This document shows positions 1 through 5,438 of a stretch of DNA of 5,438 bases, one piece after another. Position 1 is the first letter of the stretch. Each line of letters starts with the position of its first letter. The notes beneath the pieces are model-generated. The model was not told where the DNA came from. It searched no databases and was given only the letters and a program-made list of their open reading frames with translations. The translations under genes were made by a program, and so were the position numbers. The DNA comes from an uncultured Prevotellaceae bacterium (GTDB lineage Bacteria; Bacteroidota; Bacteroidia; Bacteroidales; Bacteroidaceae). The stretch is from positions 1-5,438 of the forward strand of contig CAMWRK010000156.1 in the NCBI GenBank assembly GCA_947176655.1. The letters are read 5' to 3'.

Positions 1-1154
1 GTGTTGCAGTCGGGATACTGGTAATGATTGTCAGCCTCTGTATAACAATAGGTTTCCAGCACGAAATAAAGAACAAGGCTGCTTCATTGGCCGGACATAT
101 CCAGGTTGTCAACTCCAACAGCCTTTATGACAATAGGTCGCTCCCCATACAGATTGGCGATACGCTTAGAGATGAACTGGCCTCGCTTCCGTGTGTGAGC
201 CATGTGCAGCGTTTCGCTTTGTGTCCGGCGATGCTGAAGACAAACGATGCATTCCGTGGCATCATGTTGCGTGGCGTCGGGACAGATTTCGATTCGTATT
301 TTCTGTCCTCGCATCTGGTCTCCGGTACTGTGCCTTCGTTTGGCACTGGTGTTGCGCCTTCTGACAGTATTCTGCTGTCAGCGCGTCTTGCTTCCGCTTT
401 GGAACTGCAAGTGGGAGACAGGGTATATGCCTATTTCTTCGATAACAATTTGCGTGTACGCCGTTTCTTCGTGTCAGGAATATTTCAGACACACATGGCC
501 GATTTCGATATCAGACTGTGTTACGCCGACATACGTGTCGTACAGCGTCTGTCACGCTGGGAATCGGATCAATATAGTGGTGCAGAGATTGTGCTGCATG
601 ATTTTAACGACATGGATACTGTTTCCGCTATATTGTCTTCAATGTTTCTTGCACGGCAAGATGCGTATGGGCAATATTACGCGACTCCTGATATAGAAGA
701 GCGTTTCCCTCAGGTTTTCTCATGGCTATCATTGCTTGATACAAACGTCATTGCCATACTTATACTTATGATTTGTGTCGCCGGTGTGACAATGGTCAGC
801 GGGTTGCTGATTATAATCTTGGAGCGTACACGTTTTATAGGCATTATGAAAGCGATGGGGACTACGGATACACAGTTGCGTCACCTTTTTCTCTATCTTG
901 CATCTATGATTGTGCTTCGGGGGATGTTTTGGGGAAATGTCACGGCTTTTGTTTTTCTTGTCTTGCAAAAGGCGACAGGCATAGTGGCTCTTGATCCTGT
1001 CAGTTATTATATTGATCATGTACCTGTGTATTTTCCGTGGGACGGTATTGTTGCTGTCAATATTGTCACTCTTGCTGTCTGCGTGCTTGTGCTCATAGTT
1101 CCGACGTATATTGTCAGCCGCATACATCCGGCACGCAGCATCAGATTCGAGTGA
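1..1154 (+). CDS. FtsX/LolC-type ABC transporter permease, 5'-truncated
   Basis: This is the inner-membrane permease subunit of an ABC transporter of the MacB/FtsX/LolC-E superfamily. The reading frame is open to the window edge, and the codons before the ATG at 24 encode a hydrophobic run (VAVGILV) continuous with MIVSLCITIGF. That ATG therefore lies inside the first membrane helix, and the true start is upstream, probably a few tens of residues away. Counting from that ATG, the order is: end of helix 1, then 'GHIQVVN', a typical entry to the periplasmic MacB-type domain (about 25-235), then three hydrophobic segments at about 241-266, 287-317 and 341-366. The stretch ERTRFIGIMKAMG (267-279) is the conserved cytoplasmic coupling segment that touches the ATPase, and the protein ends in the family-like PARSIRFE. 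Four membrane helices around one large periplasmic domain fit LolC/E- or MacB-like proteins. The substrate (lipoprotein release or something else) cannot be told, and no ATPase gene is visible. It lies 18 bp before prmA. Confidence 0.9.
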   Translation, partial: VAVGILVMIVSLCITIGFQHEIKNKAASLAGHIQVVNSNSLYDNRSLPIQIGDTLRDELASLPCVSHVQRFALCPAMLKTNDAFRGIMLRGVGTDFDSYFLSSHLVSGTVPSFGTGVAPSDSILLSARLASALELQVGDRVYAYFFDNNLRVRRFFVSGIFQTHMADFDIRLCYADIRVVQRLSRWESDQYSGAEIVLHDFNDMDTVSAILSSMFLARQDAYGQYYATPDIEERFPQVFSWLSLLDTNVIAILILMICVAGVTMVSGLLIIILERTRFIGIMKAMGTTDTQLRHLFLYLASMIVLRGMFWGNVTAFVFLVLQKATGIVALDPVSYYIDHVPVYFPWDGIVAVNIVTLAVCVLVLIVPTYIVSRIHPARSIRFE

Positions 1155-1172
1155 TGTTCATATATCTATGAA

Positions 1173-2057
1173 ATGATGAAGTATTTTGAGGTAAACTTCC
1201 GCATAGCGCCAATAGATGATATTGCAACGGACATCCTTGCCGCTCTTCTTGCAGACGAAGGTTTCGAGGCTTTTGAACCACACGAAGATGGGCTGGTGGG
1301 ATGGATTCAACAGTCACAGTATACGGATGAAGGAGTGAAGCGTGCGATAGATGCTTTCCTTTTGCCGGATACAACAATAACATACTCTCTTGACGAGGCT
1401 CCAGACGAGAACTGGAACCGACAATGGGAGCAGGAGGGATTCATACCTATTATTATATATAAGGAAGGAGAACCGGAGCACCAGCCCCTTATCGTTATTC
1501 ACGACACCGTGCACATCGATGTGCCCGAGGCAGTGTACGACATCCGCATTAATCCGTGTCAGGCTTTCGGTACAGGCTCACACGAAACTACGCGTATGAT
1601 ACTGCGCCGGCTTCTGACCATGCATCTTCGTGGCCGTCATGTAATAGATGCCGGTACAGGTACCGGCATTCTGTCCATATTGTGCAACATGCTCGGCGCA
1701 GCAGAGGTTCTTGCCTACGATATTGATGAATGGAGCGTCCGAAATGCACAGGACAATCTTCGGCTGAATGGCATTGGACATGGTGTCAGCATTGTTCTTG
1801 GAGACAGCACGGTGCTTTTCGGACGAAAGCGGAGCGATTTGATAATTGCCAATATAAACCGCAACATTCTGCTTTCAGATATGCAGGTGTTTGCATCCTG
1901 TCTGGAACCGGGTGGGGAACTTTTGCTTAGCGGATTTTATACGAATGACGTTCCAGTGCTTCTTGACGAGGCCAAGCGTTATGGTTTTGTACTTACGCAT
2001 CAGGCAGAAGACAGAGATTGGGCTTTACTTGTGCTAAAAAAGGAAAAATCCTCTTAA
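1173..2057 (+). CDS. prmA: Ribosomal protein L11 methyltransferase PrmA
   Basis: PrmA is a cytosolic S-adenosylmethionine-dependent enzyme that methylates amino groups of ribosomal protein L11. The 294 residues show the expected two-domain layout. A small N-terminal substrate-recognition domain starts MMKYFEV and includes the conserved ENWNRQWE (79-86). A class I methyltransferase domain follows. It holds the PrmA signature NPCQAFGTGSHETT (127-140), SAM motif I DAGTGTGIL (159-167), the acidic YDID (182-185) that normally contacts the SAM ribose, the catalytic-region motif ANINRNIL (226-233, where many bacteria have NILANPL) and LLLSGFY (250-256). Length is normal for the family. The start may be the ATG at 1173 or the one at 1176; family members usually begin with a single Met before KY, and no Shine-Dalgarno sequence decides it. 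It follows the permease gene by 18 bp with no promoter seen, so read-through is likely. No key motif is missing, and the assignment is secure. Confidence 0.97.
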   Translation: MMKYFEVNFRIAPIDDIATDILAALLADEGFEAFEPHEDGLVGWIQQSQYTDEGVKRAIDAFLLPDTTITYSLDEAPDENWNRQWEQEGFIPIIIYKEGEPEHQPLIVIHDTVHIDVPEAVYDIRINPCQAFGTGSHETTRMILRRLLTMHLRGRHVIDAGTGTGILSILCNMLGAAEVLAYDIDEWSVRNAQDNLRLNGIGHGVSIVLGDSTVLFGRKRSDLIIANINRNILLSDMQVFASCLEPGGELLLSGFYTNDVPVLLDEAKRYGFVLTHQAEDRDWALLVLKKEKSS

Positions 2058-2073
2058 GCATAGGGGAAAGCCG

Positions 2074-2104
2074 TTTCTGCTTATAATATAAATTGTTATC
2101 TTTG
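2074..2104 (+). promoter_or_regulatory. Candidate Bacteroidetes -33/-7 promoter
   Basis: TATCTTTG at 2097-2104 matches the Bacteroidetes -7 consensus TAnnTTTG exactly. TTTC at 2074-2077, 19 bases upstream, is a one-mismatch version of the -33 TTTG element at the usual spacing. The site lies between prmA and the exported-protein gene and would give a leader of roughly 30 bases before the ATG at 2143. It suggests that the exported-protein gene, and probably the barrel gene after it, form a unit separate from the permease and prmA. No transcription data support it, and the -33 match is weak. Confidence 0.6.
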
Positions 2105-2142
2105 TAAGGTGAAAACATTAACTGACTAATATATTTAATGCA

Positions 2143-3282
2143 ATGAGACACCTGACCATCTTCTTTAGCACGTTGTTGCTTGCCACATCCTCTGTAGTTA
2201 TGGCTCAGGAGGATGACATGTATTTCAGCCCTAAGAAATCAAAAACGACAAAGGCGGTGAAGCAAGAACCGCGTGTTCGTAAAATAGAAGTCATTTATGA
2301 TGACCCCGAACCTTCTGCAGTATCTGCTGACCGTGTTACCGTGGCACAGCCGCTTCCGGAAACACGCGATGTAGATGAATACAACAGACGTGGACGTACT
2401 TTGGTATCCACTGCAGATACGTCTGCAAACTCCGCATCCAAGGCAGACACACGTAGTGCCGCTACATACGAACTTTCCTCCAACAGTCTCTATGACCTCG
2501 GGTATGAGGAAGGCTACAGCCAAGGTTTTGCCGATGGCGAAGACGCAGACTTCTATTATGGCATGCGCTTGGCTCGTTTCCACGGCAGCCGCTTCTATGC
2601 TCCATGGTACTGGAATAACATAGCATACGTCTATGATCCTTGGCATTGGGCCCCCTGGCATTGGGATTCTTGGTATCGACCGTACTATTATGGAGGCTGG
2701 TATTCTGTGGGATGGGGTATAGGTCACAACTGGGGGGGAGGTTATTGGGATCCGTTCTGGCCGGGATACTATCCGCACCACAGCCATTACCCTCACTGGG
2801 GACATGCCGTAAAGCCATGGAACGGTTCTCGTGTGTCTACCGTTCGCAATCGCGACTACGGACGCGCACGTATCATTGACCGCAGCACACGGGTAGGGGA
2901 TTCCCGCCGTCCCACGGATCGCTCCTATCGCAGTGCCAATGATAATCGCATTACCAACAGAAGCTATGACCGCACATCACGTTTCAACGAACGTTCTGCC
3001 AGTCGTACCAGTCGTGTGACTGATCGTTCTGGAAACCGCATTATCGACCGCTCCTCCAACCGTGGCAGCGGGACGACGGTCAACCGTACGGCCACTCGTT
3101 CATCGAGAACAGTTTCAGATAATGCATCCAACCGCTCTTCGGAGCGTTCCACACCCCGTTCTTCTTCTCATAGCGGAGGTCCTTCTTACTCTTCGCCTTC
3201 ACGTGGCGGCGGATTCGGCTCCAATACAGGCGGTGGCGGGCGTGTTATCGGAGGTTCGCGTGGCGGCGGACGTGGGAGATGA
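2143..3282 (+). CDS. Exported Trp/Tyr- and Arg/Ser-rich protein, unknown function
   Basis: I do not assign a function. The 379-residue product starts with a clear signal peptide: basic MRH, a hydrophobic core, and a likely signal peptidase I site after VMA (residue 21). The mature part has four zones. Residues 22-115 are polar and probably disordered. Residues 116-148 hold a YDLGYEEGYSQGFADGEDAD segment of the kind seen in helical 'GYxxGY' motifs. Residues 150-226 carry 14 tryptophans plus many Tyr, His and Gly, including WHWAPWHWDSWY. Residues 227-379 contain 33 arginines and no lysine, with many DRS/NRS units, ending in a Gly-rich tail (from about 345). The composition points to a surface or periplasmic protein that binds or packs by aromatic and cationic contacts, but this is inference. 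The ATG at 2143 is chosen because it gives the complete signal peptide. The next gene, 44 bp on, encodes an outer-membrane barrel, so the two are probably co-transcribed. Confidence 0.88.
   Translation: MRHLTIFFSTLLLATSSVVMAQEDDMYFSPKKSKTTKAVKQEPRVRKIEVIYDDPEPSAVSADRVTVAQPLPETRDVDEYNRRGRTLVSTADTSANSASKADTRSAATYELSSNSLYDLGYEEGYSQGFADGEDADFYYGMRLARFHGSRFYAPWYWNNIAYVYDPWHWAPWHWDSWYRPYYYGGWYSVGWGIGHNWGGGYWDPFWPGYYPHHSHYPHWGHAVKPWNGSRVSTVRNRDYGRARIIDRSTRVGDSRRPTDRSYRSANDNRITNRSYDRTSRFNERSASRTSRVTDRSGNRIIDRSSNRGSGTTVNRTATRSSRTVSDNASNRSSERSTPRSSSHSGGPSYSSPSRGGGFGSNTGGGGRVIGGSRGGGRGR
2824..3279 (+). repeat. Coding low-complexity region: Arg/Ser/Asn-rich units and Gly tail
   Basis: Residues 228-379 of the exported protein consist of degenerate short units around xRS, DRS, NRS and TSR. 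The clearest pair is RIIDRSTR (243-250) and RIIDRSSNR (299-307), with further TDRS copies at 258-261 and 293-296. The repeats are imperfect at DNA level (different Arg and Ser codons), so they look like an old expansion kept for composition rather than a recent tandem duplication. The last 35 residues change to Gly/Ser/Arg (RGGGFGS, GGGGRVIG, RGGGRGR). Confidence 0.7.
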
Positions 3283-3326
3283 GTTATTTATGAACATAAC
3301 AGTATTATTATCCAACTTTTGAAATT

Positions 3327-4889
3327 ATGAAGAAGATAATCCTTTCTGCTTTGTCAGCTTTCTCCATTGTTGCGATGGCTCAGGATCCTTATCTGAACAA
3401 TACAACAGTGAACACTTCGGACATCTTCGGCACATCCCGTTTTGTAGGTATGGGGGGGGCTATGGGAGCGTTGGGCGCGGATATATCGGCCATCAGCAGT
3501 AACCCTGCCGGTATCGCGATGATTTCCAAGAACGATATTTCACTGACAGCAGGTGCATCGTGGCTGGGGAATAACAGCGCACGTAATATGGCCGATGGCA
3601 CGCATGCCATGTTTGACCAGATAGGTGCTGTGGTTTCATTCCGAAACTCAGGACGTATCCGTAATGTCAATCTGGCTGTCAACTATCAGAAGAAGGCAAA
3701 CTATAACATGTCTTTCTTCGGTGAGACAGCTACGGCAGCTTCGTGGGCAGACCAGTTGTGGGGACTTGCCGATGAGGCCTACGACAACAGGGGCAGTCTG
3801 TATGGACGTCCGGATACATACTTCCAGACTTTATATGGCTTGGCGGAGACCTCCGGTCTATTCAATAATTCGATAGTCAAGTCACCGACCGATCCGAATA
3901 GTACCTTGTCTGTCTCACGAGGTTCTCTCAATGCTGTTGACGTCAATCTCAGTATGAATGTGGACAACCGTTATTTTTTTGGTCTCACACTCGGTGTGGA
4001 CAACGTTGATTACCGACGCGGCACTGATTACTGGGAACAGCGTACAGACCGGGCTGGCAATATACAGGATTTCGGCTATATTAATGAGCAGATTATTACA
4101 GGTCAAGGCGTCAATGTCAAGTTCGGTGCCATTGTACGTCCTTTTGAGGAAGGAACTTTACGTGTGGGCTTCACTGTTGAGACACCCACATGGTACAAGC
4201 TGAGTTATGTTGACGATCAGAGCCTCTCCACCAAATACTATTGGGACAGTAAGGCTGGTGTCGCAGTTTATGACCATGCGCCAGGAAAATACTATGACCA
4301 CTATGTATACGGCCTCTCTGATTCGTACATCAATTACCTGGAATACCGTATTACCTCTCCGTGGAAAGTGCGTGCGCAGATGGGTAGCACTGTGTCGACA
4401 TGCTTTGCTTGGGGCGTGGAATACGAGTATGCCAACTATGGCGGTACTTCCATGAGGTATCCTGATGCATATGGCTCCTCTGTCATAGACAATGACTTCA
4501 AGGATATGACCGTCAGGATGCTTAAGCCTCAGCACTCTGTCAGAGCCGGTATAGAGGTAAAGCCTGTCAGCTCAGTATCATTGCGTGCGGGGTATAATTA
4601 TATCACTTCCACCACCACACCAAAGTCATTCTGGGATCCGTTCTTTTCCAATAATGCATTGTCCTATCCAACAGGACTGGACTACATGAATCTTTCCGAT
4701 GTCCAGCTGTTCACATGCGGTGTAGGCTATCGGCACAAGTTGTTCTATGCAGACTTGGCCTACAAGTATCGTCATCAGACCGGTATGTATTATGCCTTTG
4801 ATTCCTTCTACAGCAATGTGGATATGGCTGCCATTCCCGTTGACCTCAGCCGTCACTCCATTACAGCCACACTTGGCATCAGATTCTGA
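3327..4889 (+). CDS. FadL/OmpP1/TodX-type outer-membrane beta-barrel protein
   Basis: This is predicted to be an outer-membrane channel of the FadL family, whose studied members pass long-chain fatty acids or aromatic hydrocarbons across the outer membrane. Bacteroidetes homologues are often labelled 'hemin receptor' without direct proof. The 520 residues begin with a signal peptide, with likely cleavage after AMA (residue 18). Next comes a family-typical N-terminal plug region: GTSRFVGMGGAMGALGADIS (35-54), followed closely by SSNPAGIA with the hallmark NPAG at 59-62. The remainder shows alternating polar/aromatic beta-strands, for example SLRAGYNYITS and LFTCGVGYRHKLFYADLAYK. It ends in SITATLGIRF, with the terminal Phe expected by the BAM assembly machinery. 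Length is normal. The ATG at 3327 gives the complete signal peptide and has A-rich sequence before it rather than a Shine-Dalgarno. The substrate is not predictable here. An eight-G run at codons 42-45 is unusual. A terminator follows 23 bp after the stop. Confidence 0.9.
   Translation: MKKIILSALSAFSIVAMAQDPYLNNTTVNTSDIFGTSRFVGMGGAMGALGADISAISSNPAGIAMISKNDISLTAGASWLGNNSARNMADGTHAMFDQIGAVVSFRNSGRIRNVNLAVNYQKKANYNMSFFGETATAASWADQLWGLADEAYDNRGSLYGRPDTYFQTLYGLAETSGLFNNSIVKSPTDPNSTLSVSRGSLNAVDVNLSMNVDNRYFFGLTLGVDNVDYRRGTDYWEQRTDRAGNIQDFGYINEQIITGQGVNVKFGAIVRPFEEGTLRVGFTVETPTWYKLSYVDDQSLSTKYYWDSKAGVAVYDHAPGKYYDHYVYGLSDSYINYLEYRITSPWKVRAQMGSTVSTCFAWGVEYEYANYGGTSMRYPDAYGSSVIDNDFKDMTVRMLKPQHSVRAGIEVKPVSSVSLRAGYNYITSTTTPKSFWDPFFSNNALSYPTGLDYMNLSDVQLFTCGVGYRHKLFYADLAYKYRHQTGMYYAFDSFYSNVDMAAIPVDLSRHSITATLGIRF
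3452..3459 (+). repeat. Eight-G homopolymer inside the barrel gene
   Basis: A run of eight G residues spans codons 42-45 (Met-Gly-Gly-Ala) of the FadL-like gene, just after the region for the mature N terminus. Gain of one G would lead to a TAA at 3500-3502, and loss of one G to a TGA at 3520-3522. Either slip would therefore abolish the barrel. The run is seen directly; any role in phase variation is inference. Confidence 0.9.
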
Positions 4890-4912
4890 GATTCATTGCA
4901 AGTACAAACGAC

Positions 4913-4951
4913 AAAACGGCTGATAGTCATTTATGGGCTCTCAGTCGTTTT
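4913..4951. terminator. Bidirectional intrinsic terminator between convergent genes
   Basis: The left arm AAAACGGCTGA (4913-4923) pairs with the right arm TCAGTCGTTTT (4941-4951) over 11 bp, with one G-U pair. After a single T/C mismatch the stem continues for four more pairs (4925-4928 with 4936-4939, one of them G-U), closing a seven-base loop. The A-run on one side and the T-run on the other mean that each strand's transcript ends the hairpin with U residues. It can therefore stop both the FadL-like gene (stop 23 bp before it) and transcripts arriving from the RhuM side. Confidence 0.85.
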
Positions 4952-5084
4952 ATCGTATAGTCATGAATGTTAAGACAAAGTAAATTGTTCTTGTGGTTAG
5001 GCTGTGTATAAGCTCAGATTGTAGTGGTTCCTGGGTGCTAATTAACCATTCATCATAGGGTGGTATTTTCTGCACTTTATGCAT
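4950..5084 (-). CDS. Possible small ORF downstream of rhuM, 44 codons
   Basis: An ATG at 5084-5082 sits one base after the RhuM stop codon (TAA at 5088-5086), a spacing that would allow translational coupling. The predicted 44-residue peptide begins MHKVQKIPPYDEWL, has a polar middle (STQEPLQSEL) and a more hydrophobic end (TIYFVLTFMTIR). Its TAA stop (4952-4950) lies in the A/T tract flanking the terminator hairpin, so it fills the otherwise empty 134 bases between the RhuM stop and that terminator. I recognise no family. The same frame stays open upstream across the RhuM gene, which weakens the case. It may be a real small protein, a decayed remnant or chance. Confidence 0.25.
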   Translation of the reverse strand: MHKVQKIPPYDEWLISTQEPLQSELIHSLTTRTIYFVLTFMTIR

Positions 5085-5085
5085 T

Positions 5086-5438
5086 TTACTTTCCTCGGAG
5101 TTTCTTTTGCTCGGCTTCAAAGGCTTCAATGAAGTGGATTTCGACCGGGGAGAGTTGATATTGGGTACGTTCGCGGAATTTCTCATACTCAGTGTCGGCT
5201 TTCTGCTTCGCCACTTCTGCGGATATGCTTCCGGCATGTGTGAGCAACTCTTTTCCTGACAGCGAAAGAAAGTCATCGAGTTTCTTAATCCAGTCTTTCA
5301 TATACATAGGCACATGGCTCTTTGCCTGAAGTTCGGCAAAGTCGAGATAGAGGTTGACAATACGGTTGAGCATATCAACTTCGTCCTCCGAAAGATAGTT
5401 CTTCGCAATCTCAGCCTCTTGTTTGGTCGGTAATGCAC
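5086..5438 (-). CDS. RhuM-family protein, C-terminal part only
   Basis: The frame enters from the right edge on the - strand (first whole codon at 5436-5434) and encodes 116 residues to a TAA at 5088-5086. The visible part reads ALPTKQEAEIAKNYLSEDEV, then continues DMLNRIVNLYLDFAELQAKS and VPMYMKDWIKKLDDFLSLSG. This is the typical C-terminal half of the virulence RhuM family: an 'AxNYLxExE' entry, a 'LNRIVxxYLDFAExQA' helix, a 'MxDWxxKLDxFL' helix, then 'ISAEVAKQKADTEYEKFRER'. Family members are roughly 300-350 residues, so about two thirds lies outside the window. The ATG at 5373 is internal and not the start. The family was named from a Salmonella pathogenicity-island gene. Its biochemical role is not established, and members are often found in mobile or accessory regions, including beside restriction-modification genes. 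The gene converges on the FadL-like gene. Confidence 0.88.
   Translation of the reverse strand, partial: ALPTKQEAEIAKNYLSEDEVDMLNRIVNLYLDFAELQAKSHVPMYMKDWIKKLDDFLSLSGKELLTHAGSISAEVAKQKADTEYEKFRERTQYQLSPVEIHFIEAFEAEQKKLRGK

Noticed and set aside
24..26. ATG at 24 as the start of the permease gene
   Set aside because: The upstream codons in the same frame continue the first membrane helix to the window edge, so this Met is internal.
729..1127. 132-codon open frame on the - strand inside the permease gene
   Set aside because: It is antisense to well-defined membrane helices, and the product is rich in Asn/His/Lys/Arg without domain features. It is a shadow frame.
2055..2083. Inverted repeat TAAGCA/TGCTTA just after prmA as a terminator
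   Set aside because: It has only a 6-bp outer stem with an irregular interior, is not followed by a T-run, and overlaps the candidate -33 element. It is too weak to call.
2239..2805. 188-codon open frame on the - strand inside the exported-protein gene
   Set aside because: It lies wholly antisense to a gene with a clear signal peptide and patterned protein composition. Its product has no recognisable domain, and the biased codon content of the + strand gene explains the lack of stops.
3283..3300. Small inverted repeats (GTTAT...ATAAC and TTATG-AA-CATAA) between the exported-protein and barrel genes
   Set aside because: The stems are 5 bp, A/T-rich and mutually exclusive. There is no T-run and no match to a known operator.
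3314..3321. AACTTTTG before the FadL-like gene as a second -7 promoter element
   Set aside because: It has no -33 partner at the right distance and lies only five bases before the ATG, which leaves no room for a normal leader.
4158..4535. 125-codon open frame on the - strand inside the FadL-like gene
   Set aside because: It is fully antisense to the barrel-coding region and shows no family features.
4876..4886. GCATCAGATTC, identical to 1138-1148, as a possible att-like direct repeat
   Set aside because: Both copies are in-frame coding sequence for Ile-Arg-Phe at the C termini of unrelated proteins. At 11 bases with no mobile gene between the copies, chance is the simpler explanation.
5085..5276. 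Longer - strand frame continuous with the small ORF and overlapping rhuM
   Set aside because: This stretch is an alternative frame of the RhuM-coding DNA. Only the part beyond the RhuM stop could be an independent gene.

Overview
The window looks like Bacteroidetes DNA, most likely order Bacteroidales (Bacteroides/Prevotella-like); the genus cannot be fixed from the sequence alone. The evidence is the protein families with their Bacteroidales-style variants, the absence of clear Shine-Dalgarno sequences before the starts, and a promoter of the -7 TAnnTTTG type. It holds three complete genes and one 5'-truncated gene on the + strand. A RhuM-family gene, also 5'-truncated, enters from the right on the - strand.

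Layout: (1) positions 1-1154 carry the end of an FtsX/LolC-type ABC transporter permease. (2) Positions 1173-2057 carry prmA, the ribosomal protein L11 methyltransferase, 18 bp downstream and probably co-transcribed. (3) A short gap holds a candidate Bacteroidetes promoter (2074-2104). It leads into an exported protein of unknown function (2143-3282) with a Trp/Tyr-rich centre, an Arg/Ser-rich stretch without lysine and a Gly-rich tail. (4) After 44 bp comes a FadL/OmpP1-type outer-membrane beta-barrel protein (3327-4889), closed by a near-perfect, probably bidirectional terminator (4913-4951). (5) On the - strand, 5438-5086 encodes the C-terminal 116 residues of a RhuM-family protein. A possible 44-codon ORF follows it and ends exactly at the shared terminator.

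The left four genes look like ordinary chromosomal content: an envelope transporter, translation-factor modification, and an exported protein paired with an outer-membrane channel. Genes 3 and 4 probably form one envelope transcription unit. RhuM proteins are typical of accessory DNA, so the 196-bp convergent gap may mark the edge of a variable region that continues beyond the window.

No complete new system is visible. The points most worth checking are the unusual Trp/Arg protein and its link to the FadL-like barrel, an eight-G run early in the barrel gene (with a seven-G run in its neighbour) that could allow slippage, and the small ORF behind rhuM.
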